NCBI GenBank assembly: GCA_018873225.1
Contig: JAEILZ010000001.1
Location: forward strand, 2,666,001 to 2,730,000
Direction of reading: 5' to 3'
DNA length: 64,000 nucleotides
Source of the DNA: [Phialemoniopsis] sp. UDSM-2020
Lineage: Eukaryota > Ascomycota > Sordariomycetes > Thyridiales > Thyridiaceae
Shown here: positions 10,409 to 22,500 of the stretch, piece after piece
How positions within the stretch are numbered: the first letter of the stretch is position 1
Layout: every line of letters starts with the position of its first letter
Notes under the pieces: model-generated
Database searches by the model: none
Told to the model about the DNA's origin: nothing
The model's input: the letters and a program-made list of their open reading frames with translations, nothing else
Made by a program: the position numbers and the translations under genes

Positions 10409-13036
10409 ATGAGCGAAGCGCGAGCCATCTGCCTTGCGTGCCGCTCTAGGATTTTCGCATCTACGACAGTAGCACGGTCGAGGTGGCTTTCCCGAGCTGG
10501 CTATGCGACAGCATCGCCAGATGCACAGTCCGAAAGTCACAATGACAGAACGCTTGACAATCCGCCTGCCGCCTCGGAGGATAATTCTTCACATATCGAT
10601 GGCGCATTGAATCGCGGCCCATTGGTACAACACGTTACTTCTCAGCGAGATTTGACGAAGCCGAGCCAGCGGAAAGAAAGATCGAGGCGGAATGCTCATA
10701 CGCAGACATCTATATTCCAAAAGATTGTCAGCAAAGAAAAGGAAGTGAAAGGGGCGGAGGAGGACCAGAAGCAAAGAGCAAGCGGCTTTGAGCTATATCA
10801 AAATCTAGCGAAGCTCAAGGAGTTGAGGGGGCAGCCGGACGTGCCTTTGGCAGCATGTTTCGACTTTTTCAGCTCAAGGATCTACCCACAACTCCAGGCT
10901 GGGATCCCACTGCCCAAAATCTTCCAGAACGATCTCACTGGCCTCTTCGACGACATCCAGCAAACGAAGGACGAGGACCCTGGGAACAAGGACCTGCCCA
11001 CAATAACGGAGATGACGACCATCAAGAGACGGCTAGGCTTTTTCAAGCCATTGCACTGGACACCGCTAATCATTAATCTCGTCGAATACATATCACAGAT
11101 GAGCACCTCGCCTCAGGACTTTTACTCTACAGAGAGCTTTGAAGTGTCACAAGCATTGCGTGCTGCTCTGCTCCAGGATCTTGTTAATGCGTGGAGAATA
11201 TTCAGCTTCCCACAGATTCTCTTGGATCATGGCGAACTACTTCATCAGGCCGAGGACGAGTTCCGACTTGCTCCTGTGAGGAGGGAGCGACTCGCTCGGC
11301 TGTCGTCTCCGAACGCCATCGATGGTGCCCTGCGCACTCTATTCCCTCAGTACGTCAAGAACCAAATGAAGACGCTCGCGCCAGCCGCCATTTCCACCGC
11401 TGTGCTCCTTACGGATCCCGCCAAGAGTAATGCTGCTGTTCAGCAAAGCGCCCAGCACTTCATCACTGCGGTTACACAAATTCTCTCGGCAGTACCCGTG
11501 GATGTGAAAATGCTGCAGCGCATGTTCGCTACTCGCATCGCCCTGCGAGAGTATGTATTGGAGCGTTGGCCTTCTTTGGCCGAACAACTGGACCATCACG
11601 CCGAGCATCCTCAAGCCCGCCAACATCCGAAGGGCCAGACAGTTTCCAAGGGGAAAGACCCGAGCATTCTGCACAAGCAGCTCGGCCAGGCTCTGAAGTC
11701 CAGGGACCTCAAAGCCTGCGACAAGGCTTGGTTGAATTTCTGGGGACCTTCGAACGCACCTGATCCTGAGCGAGCGGAGATTTTGCGGCAAAATCGATTA
11801 ATGTTTGACTATTTCATCATGGTATATACAGCTATGCGACAACCGAATAAAGCTGTGGCTGTCTGGAATTCCTTGGGTAAAATTGGCCTTGCACCGAGCA
11901 TTAAGACCTGGAATTCCTTGATCGAGGGTTGCAAAAGGGCATCGAACGCCGCCGGGATTCGGAACGTGTGGGCAAGGCTGGTGGAATCAGGCATTCAACT
12001 AGATACTACCATCTGGACTGCTCGGATATCTGGTTTGATAGACACAGGCGACCCAGAAGGAGGGTTGCAAGCTTTGGAAGAAATGGCGAGGATCTGGCAA
12101 CACTCGCTCAAGAACGGTACCACTCCCACGGCAGTCAAACCCACTGTCGAACCTGTCAACGCCGCAATTGCAGGACTACTCCGCTACGGAGCCAACGATG
12201 CAGCTCGAAAGGTCTTGGCCTGGGGCAGTCGACACGGTATCGAACCTGACATCTTTACTTTCAACCATATTCTGCGCCCTCTTGTCCGACAGGGCGCCAC
12301 TGAGGAAGTCGACAAGGTCTTTGCCATGATGAAGTCCAAGGGCGTACAGCCAGATTTCGCCACCTTCACTATCATCCTTGACGGTGCTATGACAAGTCTG
12401 GGCGACCAGGGGCCACAGCAACAAATCGAGACGGTCAATCGCATCCTTGCCGAGATGGAAGCCGCTGGCCTGGAAGCCAACCTGCAGACCTATGGCAAGA
12501 TGATCTACTTGCTGCTCCAGGAAGGCGATCGTACTCAGGATTCGGTCAAGGCCGTGCTGGCGCATGTTCGGGGCAAGGGCCTCGAGGTCTCCTCCCACAT
12601 CTACACCATGCTCGCGGAGCATTATTTCTCAAGAGACCCTCCTGACCTGGCTGCCGTCCGGGACCTCATTGAGAAATCTGGTCTTTATTCCAAACGTGGT
12701 ATCGATCGTGTGTTTTGGGAGAGAGTCGTCAGGGGCTACTCCCAGGTCGGAGATACGGCCAGTGCCCTCAAGGCTTTCCGCATGATCAAGGGTTCGATGT
12801 CCGTGACAACGTCCACGCTCAGCGACCTCTTACAAGCCCTCATCAACAATGAGCAGTGGGATGAGGCATCTCAGCTGGCGAGAAAGGCCAAGTCGCAGAG
12901 GGACTTGGCACAGTCTGACACGGCCGCGCCAGATGCAAGAGTCTGGAGACATCGATTCTGGCATCTAGTCTCACAATATGGGCTACTACGGGATGAGTCG
13001 CAAGAAACTAAGCCGCGAGCAAGCGAGCCGCAATAA
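10409..13036 (+). CDS. mitochondrial pentatricopeptide repeat (PPR) protein
   Basis: Single-exon frame of 875 residues. The N-terminus is rich in Arg, Ser and Ala and lacks acidic residues after position 3 up to about residue 37, as in a mitochondrial targeting peptide. Degenerate PPR units are clear from about residue 495 to 720. Examples are TWNSLIEG near 500, PDIFTFNHIL near 612 and PDFATFTIIL near 648, each followed by the second helix of a repeat. Such proteins bind organelle RNA and act in mitochondrial transcript processing or translation. The size and single-domain plan resemble fungal cya-5/Pet309-type factors, but I cannot assign an orthologue. The start at 10409 is a GGCCATGAG context and fits the targeting peptide. 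It is convergent with MTW1, with only 192 bp between the stops. Confidence 0.85.
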   Translation: MSEARAICLACRSRIFASTTVARSRWLSRAGYATASPDAQSESHNDRTLDNPPAASEDNSSHIDGALNRGPLVQHVTSQRDLTKPSQRKERSRRNAHTQTSIFQKIVSKEKEVKGAEEDQKQRASGFELYQNLAKLKELRGQPDVPLAACFDFFSSRIYPQLQAGIPLPKIFQNDLTGLFDDIQQTKDEDPGNKDLPTITEMTTIKRRLGFFKPLHWTPLIINLVEYISQMSTSPQDFYSTESFEVSQALRAALLQDLVNAWRIFSFPQILLDHGELLHQAEDEFRLAPVRRERLARLSSPNAIDGALRTLFPQYVKNQMKTLAPAAISTAVLLTDPAKSNAAVQQSAQHFITAVTQILSAVPVDVKMLQRMFATRIALREYVLERWPSLAEQLDHHAEHPQARQHPKGQTVSKGKDPSILHKQLGQALKSRDLKACDKAWLNFWGPSNAPDPERAEILRQNRLMFDYFIMVYTAMRQPNKAVAVWNSLGKIGLAPSIKTWNSLIEGCKRASNAAGIRNVWARLVESGIQLDTTIWTARISGLIDTGDPEGGLQALEEMARIWQHSLKNGTTPTAVKPTVEPVNAAIAGLLRYGANDAARKVLAWGSRHGIEPDIFTFNHILRPLVRQGATEEVDKVFAMMKSKGVQPDFATFTIILDGAMTSLGDQGPQQQIETVNRILAEMEAAGLEANLQTYGKMIYLLLQEGDRTQDSVKAVLAHVRGKGLEVSSHIYTMLAEHYFSRDPPDLAAVRDLIEKSGLYSKRGIDRVFWERVVRGYSQVGDTASALKAFRMIKGSMSVTTSTLSDLLQALINNEQWDEASQLARKAKSQRDLAQSDTAAPDARVWRHRFWHLVSQYGLLRDESQETKPRASEPQ

Positions 13037-13228
13037 ATCATTGCGGCGTGTACAATATAATAATCATATACATAAACCCGTATATACCCATTCATATCGA
13101 GTGACTCCATAAATGCAGCGTCCCAAAAGTCATTTCGTAGCCCCGTTCCAACGCCTGCAACAGCCCGTATTGGTATCAACGACTCCCGCCATCCGTAGAT
13201 GGCCCTTCCTTGACATAGGACAAGCTTC

Positions 13229-14276
13229 TCACGACTCGTCCATCTGCTCGCCCGAACTTCCCGCTCCGCCCAGAATCGAGACGACCTTCTCCATGCTCTC
13301 CACCTCGCCTTCGCCCAATTGCCTCCCTTCGCCCTGCCAGTCGCCATCTCGAACCTCGCCGTTCTTCCCCAGCTCCAGCCCCCTGACATTCTCGAGATGC
13401 CTCTTCGTAGCGCCCTCCACGTACTCCAACCGTTCTCTCCGCCAGCCCCTCCTGCCATCAGCATCTCCCGAGTCCCGTTCACTGGGTAGGAGATCCGGCC
13501 TTAAATTCCTCAAACTCGTCGACAGCGCCCTCAGGGCCTGCAGCTGTGATAAAGTGAAAGCCGTCGTCGTCGCCATCGGCTTCTCGGCGTCGCCCTCCGT
13601 CAGGTCTCCTCTATCGCTCATGAAGGCCAGAGGCGCCTCCTTGCCGTCGGCCGCCAAGGTCTCCCGCTTCACCCCCTTCGCCGGCCGGCCCGTCAGCGCC
13701 CTCAGCTCGCCCAGCAGCGCCTCGTTGCGCGCCTGCTCCGCGTGCAGCATGCAGTTGAGCTGCTGGCTCGCCTGCAGGCGCCTCCGCAGCGCCCCTACCG
13801 ACTCCGCCGTCGGCGCGTCGGGGCCCTTGGGGCTCGCGAAGTCGAGGCCCTCGTAGTGGCCGAGGCGAATCCAGTCGCGGTCCTGCGGGCGCACGCAGAG
13901 GATGTTGCGCAGGACGTAGAGCTCAAACTTGTCAAAGTTGCGGTCGATCGAGGCGCAGAGCAGCGTCTCGAGCTGGTGCGTGCCGTTCTCGACCTCGTGG
14001 CGGTGCAGCTCGGCTACCGAGAGGCCATCGTGCTCCTTGTTCTGCTTGAAGCCCAGGGAGGCCGGGGGCGCCTGGAGGAGGCCCTGCTCGACGCTGTTGA
14101 GGGCGCGCTCGGCGAGGATGTTGATGCTGTTGATTATGTCGTCGAGGAGGCTCTGACAGATGGGTGGGTTAGCTCTGCAGTACGTGAAATGTGCTGTATA
14201 TGGGCGTACTTACGACAGGCGGATACCCGAAATGTTCCGTCAAGAGCTCCGTGTCAGAATTGGACGTCGACGCCAT
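13229..14276 (-). CDS. MTW1: kinetochore protein Mis12/Mtw1 family
   Basis: 328 residues from exons 14276-14214 and 14152-13229 with a 61-nt GT-AG intron. The N-terminal signature LLTEHFGYPPVSLLDDIIN (about residues 11-30) followed by a helical region (about 30-150) is the hallmark of the Mis12 domain, the core of the MIND/Mis12 complex that links centromeric CENP-C/CENP-T to the Ndc80 complex. The C-terminal third is charged and coiled-coil-like (ELRALTGR, then LSQLQALRALSTSL), ending in an acidic low-complexity tail. The intron falls directly between GYPPV and SLLDD, so the signature only appears after splicing. An MluI cell-cycle box (ACGCGT) lies 56 bp upstream of the ATG. Family confidence is high; the tail is variable. 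Confidence 0.9.
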
Positions 14277-14774
14277 CTTTTTGCCGCGTTGCGATGCGAT
14301 CTTATAATCTTGGCTGTGAATAGCATCAAAGACGCGTCGCGACTTTTGGTATCAACTTGCTGATAAGGGGTGCTTATCGCTCGCTGAATTGATGGTGGGA
14401 TGAAGAGGTGGTGGCGCGCGTTGCAGGGGCTTAGTGCCTGAATCGCAAGGCGGCAGCAGCACCCAGCGGGATCGATTTCAGGGTCTGGGTGTCTTGTCTG
14501 GGTCTCGGGTAGGTGATGCGCGACAGGGGCTTACGTCACAGAGCAGCAAGCACAGCCCCAGCTAGTCGGCGCCATCAGTGGCTTTGGCGAAAGGTCGGCA
14601 TCGTTATATCAACCCCGCTGCTGAACTGGAAAACGTCCTTTGATGATGGAGAATACGACATTGGATGAGTCCAAAACAAGAACTCGATACAATACAGAAG
14701 TCCATTTTTATGCCGTCGACATATTGATTACCTGACGCTGCTTGGATAGGTTGCATTGCACAGAATTGCCCATC
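14277..14774. promoter_or_regulatory. divergent promoter region, MTW1 / AIM3-like
   Basis: 498 bp between two divergent ATGs. An ACGCGT hexamer at 14332-14337, within ACGCGTCGCGAC, matches the MluI cell-cycle box bound by MBF in other fungi and lies close to the MTW1 start. Confidence 0.35.
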
Positions 14775-16084
14775 ATGTCAGATTTGATGAACATCGCCAA
14801 AAACGGCTGGCATCCCGACAAAGGAACTACACTCAAGAAGCAGGTGGTAAGTTTCTCTGTTGAAACCCCAATCCCGGGTCTACTCGTAACTGACAAACGG
14901 TCTAGACTAGTCGTTTAAAATGGAAGAAGGGGGAGGAGACTGAGGATCCAAAAGACCATGTATCGCGTCCGCTCTCGCAGCTGAAGGACCCGGCTTCATT
15001 TGGTCCACCTCCAAGGCATGTAGCAGCCGGGGGATCACCAGTGGTCGCCAGTCCCAACCCTCCAGCCTTTTCCAGTCGCGCTTCTCCAGCTGTGCCTTCA
15101 AGGTCTAGCTATGCGCCAGCTCAGCACCCGAGCGCTGCGCCGCAAGCCGCACCGGAGGAGGAAGAGGAAGAGCGAGAGCCAGTTCCGTATCGGGTTGACA
15201 CCACCGGCCTTTCGACCTCACACCTACCGCCACCCCCTGTCCGAAGGGACGGCGCTGATGGCCGCACTCCATCTCCTCAAGCGCCGGTGGCAGCTCGGCC
15301 AGCACCGGCAGCTCGGCCAGGACCCCCCAGCTTGCCGCCCAGACTACCACCTCGTGCGCCATCCAATGTGACGTCGGGGTCGACATCACCGGCCAGAAGC
15401 CCGGCGCCCAAATTGCCCTCGCAAAAGTCATATCTAAATCAGGGTGCCGTCAACAGCTTAAGCAACGCCGGAGTTTCGGTTCCGGGCTTGGGAATCGGCA
15501 AATCCGCTGCTCAAGCCCCAGCACTCCCCGGCCGCAATCCGTCCTCTGAGAGCACTAGTAGCCCATCGCGCTTCGGTAGTGCCGCGACGGCATCTCATGT
15601 CAACGAATTGCAGTCTCGCTTCTCGAAGTTAGGGACTCCATCGACCCCGTCAGCTGCAACGCCCTCGGAAGGTACCACGTTCGCACAGAAACAGGCTGCG
15701 CTGCAAACAGCCTCCAACTTCCGCAAGGATCCTAGCATAGTGTCTGTCGCGGATGCGAGGTCTGCCGCCTCTACTATGAACAACTTTCGGCAGCGTCATG
15801 GCGACCGGGTCGCCGCTGGAGTCAAGAGCGCGAACAGCTTCAACCAAAAGTACGGCCTTAGTGACAAACTAGGAGGTACTATAGGAGACGCCTCAAGCCC
15901 GGCCTCTCAAGAGCAACCCACCACTCCTACTACGAGCTCTGCGGCCGCGTTGGCAGCAGGGAAGAAGAAGCCCGCCCCACCGCCGCCGAAAAAGAAACCG
16001 GGGTTGGCAGCGGCAGCAACATCGGGGCAGGCATCAGGCGGCGCACCCCCGCCGGTGCCTTTGTCTACGAGACCACAATTCTAA
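14775..16084 (+). CDS. AIM3-like proline-rich actin-patch-associated protein
   Basis: 416 residues from exons 14775-14846 and 14906-16084 with a 59-nt GT-AG intron. The N-terminus has the GWHPDKGTTLK block found at the start of fungal Aim3-type proteins, followed by DHVSRPLSQLKDPASFGPPP. The middle is low-complexity and rich in Pro, Ser and Ala. It has several class-type proline clusters likely to bind SH3 domains (PPPPVRR near residue 130, APPPPKKKP near 385). A conserved helical repeat region lies before the C-terminus (AASTMNNFRQRHGDRVAAGVK, about 310-330, then NSFNQKYGLSDKLGG). Yeast Aim3 associates with the amphiphysin Rvs167 at cortical actin patches; the role here is inferred. The large proline fraction makes homology searches noisy, so the name is tentative while the gene itself is well supported. 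Confidence 0.65.
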
Positions 16085-16442
16085 GCCATCCAATGGTCAA
16101 TGACGGGGAAAGCACGATAGCGGGATGTACCTAGCTGCCACATGAGGGGGCTTTAGTCACGCGTTTTCACGGAGTATCAGGGCATGCATTGCATCTTGTA
16201 GAATTATTCAAAGGGATGAGCCAAACAAGGAGAGGCCATTTGAAGCCCGAGGAGGCAATTCATCAACATCGTTATTCTAATGCAATTAGTTGAAGCACCG
16301 TGGTCCTCAGCCAACGAGCTGGATCGAAGCCTGGCACGGCGATGTTGTTTCGGCACGCTATAGGCCAAAAGAGAAGAGGCAATACTTTTTTCTACCAACA
16401 AGGCAGGTTAAGCATAAAAAGTCTCGACTAGACCCCCCATGC
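16085..16442. other. convergent 3' region between AIM3-like and TCTP
   Basis: 358 bp holding the two 3' untranslated regions. No coding feature was seen. Confidence 0.4.
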
Positions 16443-17168
16443 TTAAACCTTGGTCTCCTTCAGACCGTGCTTCCAGACGATGATATACGGGGTAACACCA
16501 TCCTCGCGGTAGTTCAGGAGAACAACCCTACAGATGAATTAGAACCATGTCCGCTGTTGATAGTCGTGCGGAAACAGGGGCAAACTTACATTCCGTCGGG
16601 GTTCATCGACTCGCCAGTGTAGAACTCGTAGTCCTTGAAGTTGGGCAGGAGGGTGTCCTTGACGAACTTGGAGGCGCCGGTCTCGAAGGCCTTGATCTCC
16701 TCGGCGGACTTGCCAGCCTCCTGGAGGGCAGCCTTGACAGCCTTCATGTAGCCCTTGAGGTAACCGAGGAAGGACTTCTTGTCGAAGCTGGTGGACTGGA
16801 GACGGAAAGAGTGGACAATGTTGTTGACCTTGACGGCCGTGTCCTCGAGGGCCTCCTCGGCCTCCTCAGCAGAGGCGTTGGCACCGATGTCTGGCAGGGA
16901 AGATTGCATGTTAGTCGGGCTGCACAGAGCGAATAAATTGGGTTGCGCTGGGTTAGAGCATACCAATTTCGACACCACCCTCAGTGATCATGGCGCAGTC
17001 GGCCTCGTAGACAATATCGTCGACGAGCTTGAGGTCGTACGAGTCCGAGATAATCTCGTCTCCGGTGAGGATGTCCTGTTTGATGCGGGGTCAATACCAA
17101 TCCCTGTCGTGAATATATCTAGAGGGGTTGCGGGGGTCAAGGGCGTCACATACGGTGTAGATAATCAT
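16443..17168 (-). CDS. translationally controlled tumour protein (TCTP/Tma19)
   Basis: 170 residues from four exons: 17168-17154, 17075-16964, 16890-16590 and 16527-16443. All introns are GT-AG and the first coding exon has only 15 nt (MIIYT). The family start ([18 protein letters not shown]), the acidic loop with nearby [13 protein letters not shown] and the ending [13 protein letters not shown] are present, and length matches the usual 168-172. TCTP is an abundant cytosolic protein of the Mss4-like fold that associates with ribosomes and stress responses. The intron positions are supported by unbroken family similarity across each join. It is transcribed towards AIM3-like and away from SUR2. 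Confidence 0.95.
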
Positions 17169-18333
17169 CTTGACGGTGGTCTCGAGGACAGGCACTGATC
17201 AGAGAGGTTTTGGAAAGGGTTTGGGGAGGTGGTCGACTAGGGATAGGGAGGTCGCTGGTAAGAGATTCTCAGGACGGTTCGAGATTTATACCACGTTTGA
17301 ATGCGAGAAGAAAAAAAGTGGGAGGTTTGTTGCCATGGCGGGGCTATCGAAGCTAATCTAGAATGGCCTTAGCGGGGAAAAGCAGGACTCTTTTTTTCCC
17401 TTTGCCTGGAGACTGGGCCAAAATACGGTAGTCAGCCAGACTCGAAGCAAGAGGCAAAGTGGAATGAATGCCTGAGGCGAGTAAATTAACGTTTCTGTGG
17501 CGGGTCAGTCAAATCCAGGGGTTGGAGCATTTCACGTGCGTACAGAGCATCCCTAGGCATTTGGGCATATCAATCGACTAATTGCTTGAATCGCCAGATG
17601 GAGTTGATGTGTTTACGGTCCGTTAAAGTAAGCACAGGGAGCCATTGCCTCATCCCCTATTCCCACCTTGCCTCCAACCCGTGGGTGGTACATTTTGCTA
17701 GCTTAAATACCTTACCCAAGCGTACCCAGGTAGGTATGTAAGTCAACGAGGCGCCACTGCTATCCGTAAAGGGCAATATGAGGTTCATGAAGCTTACATG
17801 GGTTTAATGCCCTTGACTGGATGCTGGAAGCTGCGCCAGCGTCTCGGAAGAGCTGCTACATGACTGCAATCAAATAGATACAGGAAAGAAAACTATAAAG
17901 AGCAGTCAGTCGTCCGAGGTTTCAGTGTCAGAATTCCAACTGTGCCCAGAAAAAGCAGCTGTCAGTGGTCCGATCATCAATTGATGTGGTGGCGACTTTT
18001 GAAAACAGCAGACCCCGGAAGGCCGGCTGATCTAGCAAGCGAAATTGATAAGATCGAGCCCACTCCCCAAGCCTAAGCCCGAGAAAGGAGAGTCAGGCGC
18101 TTTTCCAATCCTCGAATCTTTCACGTCGCAGCTCCGTCATCTCCGACGGGCAAAGCAGATTCATATTCAATTCAAGCTCGCCACGACCGACCCCCAAACT
18201 TTCCTTTCTCTCATTCATAATTACTCAATTTACTCTAATCTGCTCTGCATCGACACTCCTTCAGAGAACGCCACAACCAACTCTCGACTGCCTTTTTTCT
18301 TTACTGTAGCGCGTCACGGACCCCTCGCTGGTC
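17169..18333. other. divergent region between TCTP and SUR2
   Basis: 1.17 kb with no supportable gene. It should contain both promoters. The stretch just before SUR2 (18170-18330) is C/T-rich, as in a leader. No specific site is claimed. Confidence 0.4.
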
Positions 18334-19522
18334 ATGGTCAATTTTACAGACTTCAACAACATGGCCAACGCCACGGTCGCATCGGATTTGCCTCCCTTGC
18401 CCTCATACACTCTCTCGCCTATGCCAGATCTGCTGCCTTTCATTTCCGATTTTTGGCTGGGCCTGCTTCTTCCAGTCATCGCCTACTGGATCCTGTCCAT
18501 GTTCTTTCACGTCCTCGACGTCTACGATCTTTTCCCGCAGTACCGACTTCACACTCCCGAGGAGATCACGTCGCGAAACCATGTGTCCCGCTATGAGGTC
18601 GCGCGCGACGTCATCATCCAACAAGTCATCCAGATTGCCGCCGGTGCTCTCTTGACCATCTTCGACCCCCCGCAGATGATTGGCAAGGAAGAGTACGATG
18701 TGGCGGTTTGGGCCAGGCGGATCAGGATGGCCCAGCGAGCTCTGCCTGCGCTGCTCAACTTCCTGGGTCTGAATGCCGCCGCCATCTCCAAAAACATGTC
18801 GGCCTCGCATCCGCTCCTAGCCGGCGCTCTCGCTGGCGGACACTACCCGTTCCTCACCACGTCCCTCGATGGAATCGCCGGCGCCCAGATCCCGACCTTC
18901 GCTGGCTGGGAACTCACACTTGCCAAAGCTATCTACTACCTAGTGATCCCCGGTCTTCAGCTCTGGTTTGCAGTTGTTATCGAGGACACCTGGCAGTATT
19001 GGTGGCATCGGTTCATGCACACCAACAGGTGGATGTACAGTAAGTTGGCGGGCCCCGAAACTCCAAATTGCCCCCAGTATGTTACGGATGGCTAACTCTA
19101 CCCCAGCGACCTTCCATGCGCGACACCACCGTCTGTACGTTCCGTATGCCTACGGAGCCCTGTACAACCACCCCTTTGAAGGCTTCCTTCTCGACACGGC
19201 CGGCGCAGGCGTTTCGTACATGCTGACAGGCATGACCCCCCGAATGAGCCTCATCTTCTTCGCCGGCAGCACCATCAAAACGGTGGATGACCACTGCGGA
19301 TATGCTCTGCCGTGGGACCCCTTGCAGCGGATCACGAGCAACAACGCCGCGTACCACGATATCCACCACCAGAGCTGGGGCATCAAGACCAACTTCTCGC
19401 AGCCCTTCTTCACTGTCTGGGATCGAGCTCTGGGCACCATGTGGCAGGGCGACACCGCCCTCCGCTACGCGCGGGATCGCACAAATGCCGTCAAAAAGGC
19501 AAGCGCAGCCAAGTCCCAGTAG
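18334..19522 (+). CDS. SUR2: sphinganine C4-hydroxylase
   Basis: 373 residues from exons 18334-19039 and 19107-19522 with a 67-nt GT-AG intron. The enzyme converts dihydrosphingosine to phytosphingosine in the ER membrane. All three histidine boxes of the fatty acid hydroxylase superfamily are present: WHRFMH near residue 223, HARHH near 239 (formed just after the intron) and HDIHH near 318. A hydrophobic segment near residues 40-65 (WLGLLLPVIAYWILSMFF) and further membrane spans match Sur2. Length is close to other fungal Sur2 proteins. The first ATG (18334) is chosen; a second in-frame ATG nine codons later is possible. Confidence 0.95.
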
Positions 19523-22500
19523 ACTGGATGTGTTGGGGTGCCGGCGTGTGTGGCGGACGTTTCCCTCACTCTCACCCTTGTTTTCATAACATTCGCTTCC
19601 TTGTATTAACCAACTACCATCTTATTTAATCATGAGGGATACGATTCTGGATTGCGGGAGACAGAGAAAGACAGCTTCCTTTGAAACGATCAGGCATCAG
19701 GACGGCGTTGTGTACAAACCCAGAGATTTTCCTTTTTGTGGGCAAGGGATTACCAGGCGGACTCGGTGTTCTTTGGCGGTGCTTTTTTAAAATGGGAAGA
19801 GCAACTCATTCGTTCTTCGAGACGGATGGAAGCATATTTGTCAAGATTTGCCAGGGCCGAGTCTCCCGAGGCAAGCTTCTGCGAGGCTTTCCGTTCAGTA
19901 ATACATAATTTACCTGACTAAACAAGTTTCGTTTCTTGTGCAACCCGCTATGTTCTTGGAGTAAAGCTTGATAACCTGCCTATGAGGCCATGCTTGCATC
20001 TAAAATAAAGCAGAGGGACGGAGCAGAGCCGGAGTTTTCCAATAAGCCAAGAACGAGGGTCCGTCCCGTGGCCGTATGCTCTGCACATTGGTCAGATGGC
20101 TTAAAGCGGTGTACGATATAGCATTTGTATGAAGGGCAAGCCAGTAGATCAAAGCTTGGTTAGTGATACGCCCGTATCTCGGGGATATAACATACACAGG
20201 TGGCACCGCAGACGAGACATGATACGGAGACAATCAATGGTCTTGTGACAGGCACTGGTGTTTTCGTCGAGACAATATCTCGAGTACAAGCGATAATGAC
20301 TGAATTGCACGTCGACCTTGCGGCACTGCCGCAGGAAGTGGTGCACGGTTCTACGAAGGCGTTCGGCTGCTATAAGTGTGAAGCCCTGGTGTGAAGGCAC
20401 TTTCACGGCATAAGTAACTAAAGTGCCGTTTATCTCGGCATAGGTACACGCGGGAACGGGTACTCCTTCGCGGGCCCGAGACAGCTTTTCTTCGTGACTG
20501 CAGGCGATACAGTCCTCGCAACTGTGACGATGGATGACCTTTGTCTGTGCTTGCTCCCAAAAATAGTCACGAGGGGCGTTGCAGAATCCGCTGGGGATGC
20601 AAGTAGAGTAGGATGTATCTACACCACGCGACGGAATGGTGGGATTCATTCCTGAAACGCACCGCCATTGCAGGTCGCAACCCCTGGCCTGCCAAGCAGT
20701 CCTGGAGCCGCGTTCTCAATTGTCAGAAACCCTTGAATTCTAGCTACTCTTTGAAGCACATGTGTCTTTGGTGAAATCCCTTGGAGAAAGATACGGAGTT
20801 AGAGTAGACGATCAAGTCGGGCTAAACGCGTGCTGCCAAAGACAGACGCGCCAGAGGACTCGAGGGAGGAATTTGGGGAGAATAGTATGGGCTCATGGAT
20901 CAAATCCTCAAAGGTGGAGAGCTCAACTATTTTAGCACCACATCTGTAGCGCGTCGTTTGAAGCCGTTTTGGAGTGTGCAGAGATTAACACCAAAAAGCT
21001 CCATTCATTGTTATACATACCTACTTTGAATTCGTCGAGGAGTTTAGACAGACCGAGTACCTTTACGAGCACGACATTCGCTGTCGTGCCATCGTACCGC
21101 AGCGAATAGACCTGAAACGCTGACCCGGTCTGCGCATGAATGCCACAAGCCCATCATCATCCCTCAGCCTCGAGGTCTCTCAAGCCACTGCCACGATGTT
21201 GCTTGGCGGACGGCGTGTGTCTGGGTGGGGTCCGCCGCGGCCGTCTCGGTCGCTGGGGAAATTGCACTCTGCTAGGATCGTGAGGTCGAAATGGACTCCC
21301 AATCGGGACTTAGCGCAGACTTTGATGGACAGGAGGTTCACGTCCAGGCTTATGAATGGAGCGGAGGATCGAGGGACGAATCCCGGCCAACTCGGAGATA
21401 TTTTCCTCATGGTTGGTCAATAAGGCTGAGAGAGGTGGAATGACAACCCGAGTCTCGTCACCCCGGACTGTTCATTGATCAAAACAATACGGAGTAGTTA
21501 CCTTCAGTCGTACAAGCACAAACAATCAAACATTGAATTGACACCTCAGTGGCGTTCGCGGTGATGGCGGACGGGAAGCGCAGCCGGCCCAGCAGAGTGG
21601 AGCGCATATTGATCTTATTGACCAGGGGTCAAAGTGCATTTTCTGCTCGTTCACGTCGCTGAAGCCCAATCACGGTGCACAAACAGCGCCATATGTCCAT
21701 TGCCCAGCTTTCCTGGAAAAGGAGATGGGGGGTGGATATGCACAACCAGGAAAAGCTGAGACAATGCAGATCGGAGACAGCTTCAAGTCACTGAACCCTT
21801 GTTCCTCCACCCAATCCACTCAATCACTCAATTCTTCTCCCAAAAAGCCATTCAGTCATCCACCCATTCCAGCGAGACGCGGCGACCCACCACCACCACG
21901 CTTCCTCCTTGTCGGATTCGGTGTCTCACGGCAGTCTCACGCCAACGAAAGGCCCCGTCCGCTCTCTTAGCAGCATTGACTAGGTACCTAGTCTGCTCGC
22001 GCGAGGTGACGCCCGACCTACCAAGCAAGAACGAGTATTGTCAATCAGACCAAGGCAGGCGGACAGACAAGCAAGCAAGCAAGAACGTGAAATCAAGGAA
22101 ATGCGGCCTTGTCTAGCCCCGTGGAACTATCGAAGCCGCCAGCCGCCCAGGTTCATGTTTACTCGTCCTGACTGGCACTTGACCTGTCCACGTCACTAGC
22201 CGGAAGCTTATGTGACGATGGAGCTTTGCCCACACCTCATTTCAGCTGGGATGGGATGACGCCCGGAAGGTTTCGAAGAACAGGTTGGTTGGTATCCCCG
22301 TACCACTTCCCCTAGTTACTCGTTTGCCGGGTCTTTCTATGATGCATGCCAGCAGGTACATGCATTCTGTAGGTATGAGATGCCGAGCAGAACTCCATCT
22401 TTCAGCCCGTACGTATCTGTCGTAAGTACGCTTGATATGTACAATTCGGGTCCCGGCAGTGTGCGGCAGTGCTTGGATACACAGCTTTTGATGATCGTCA

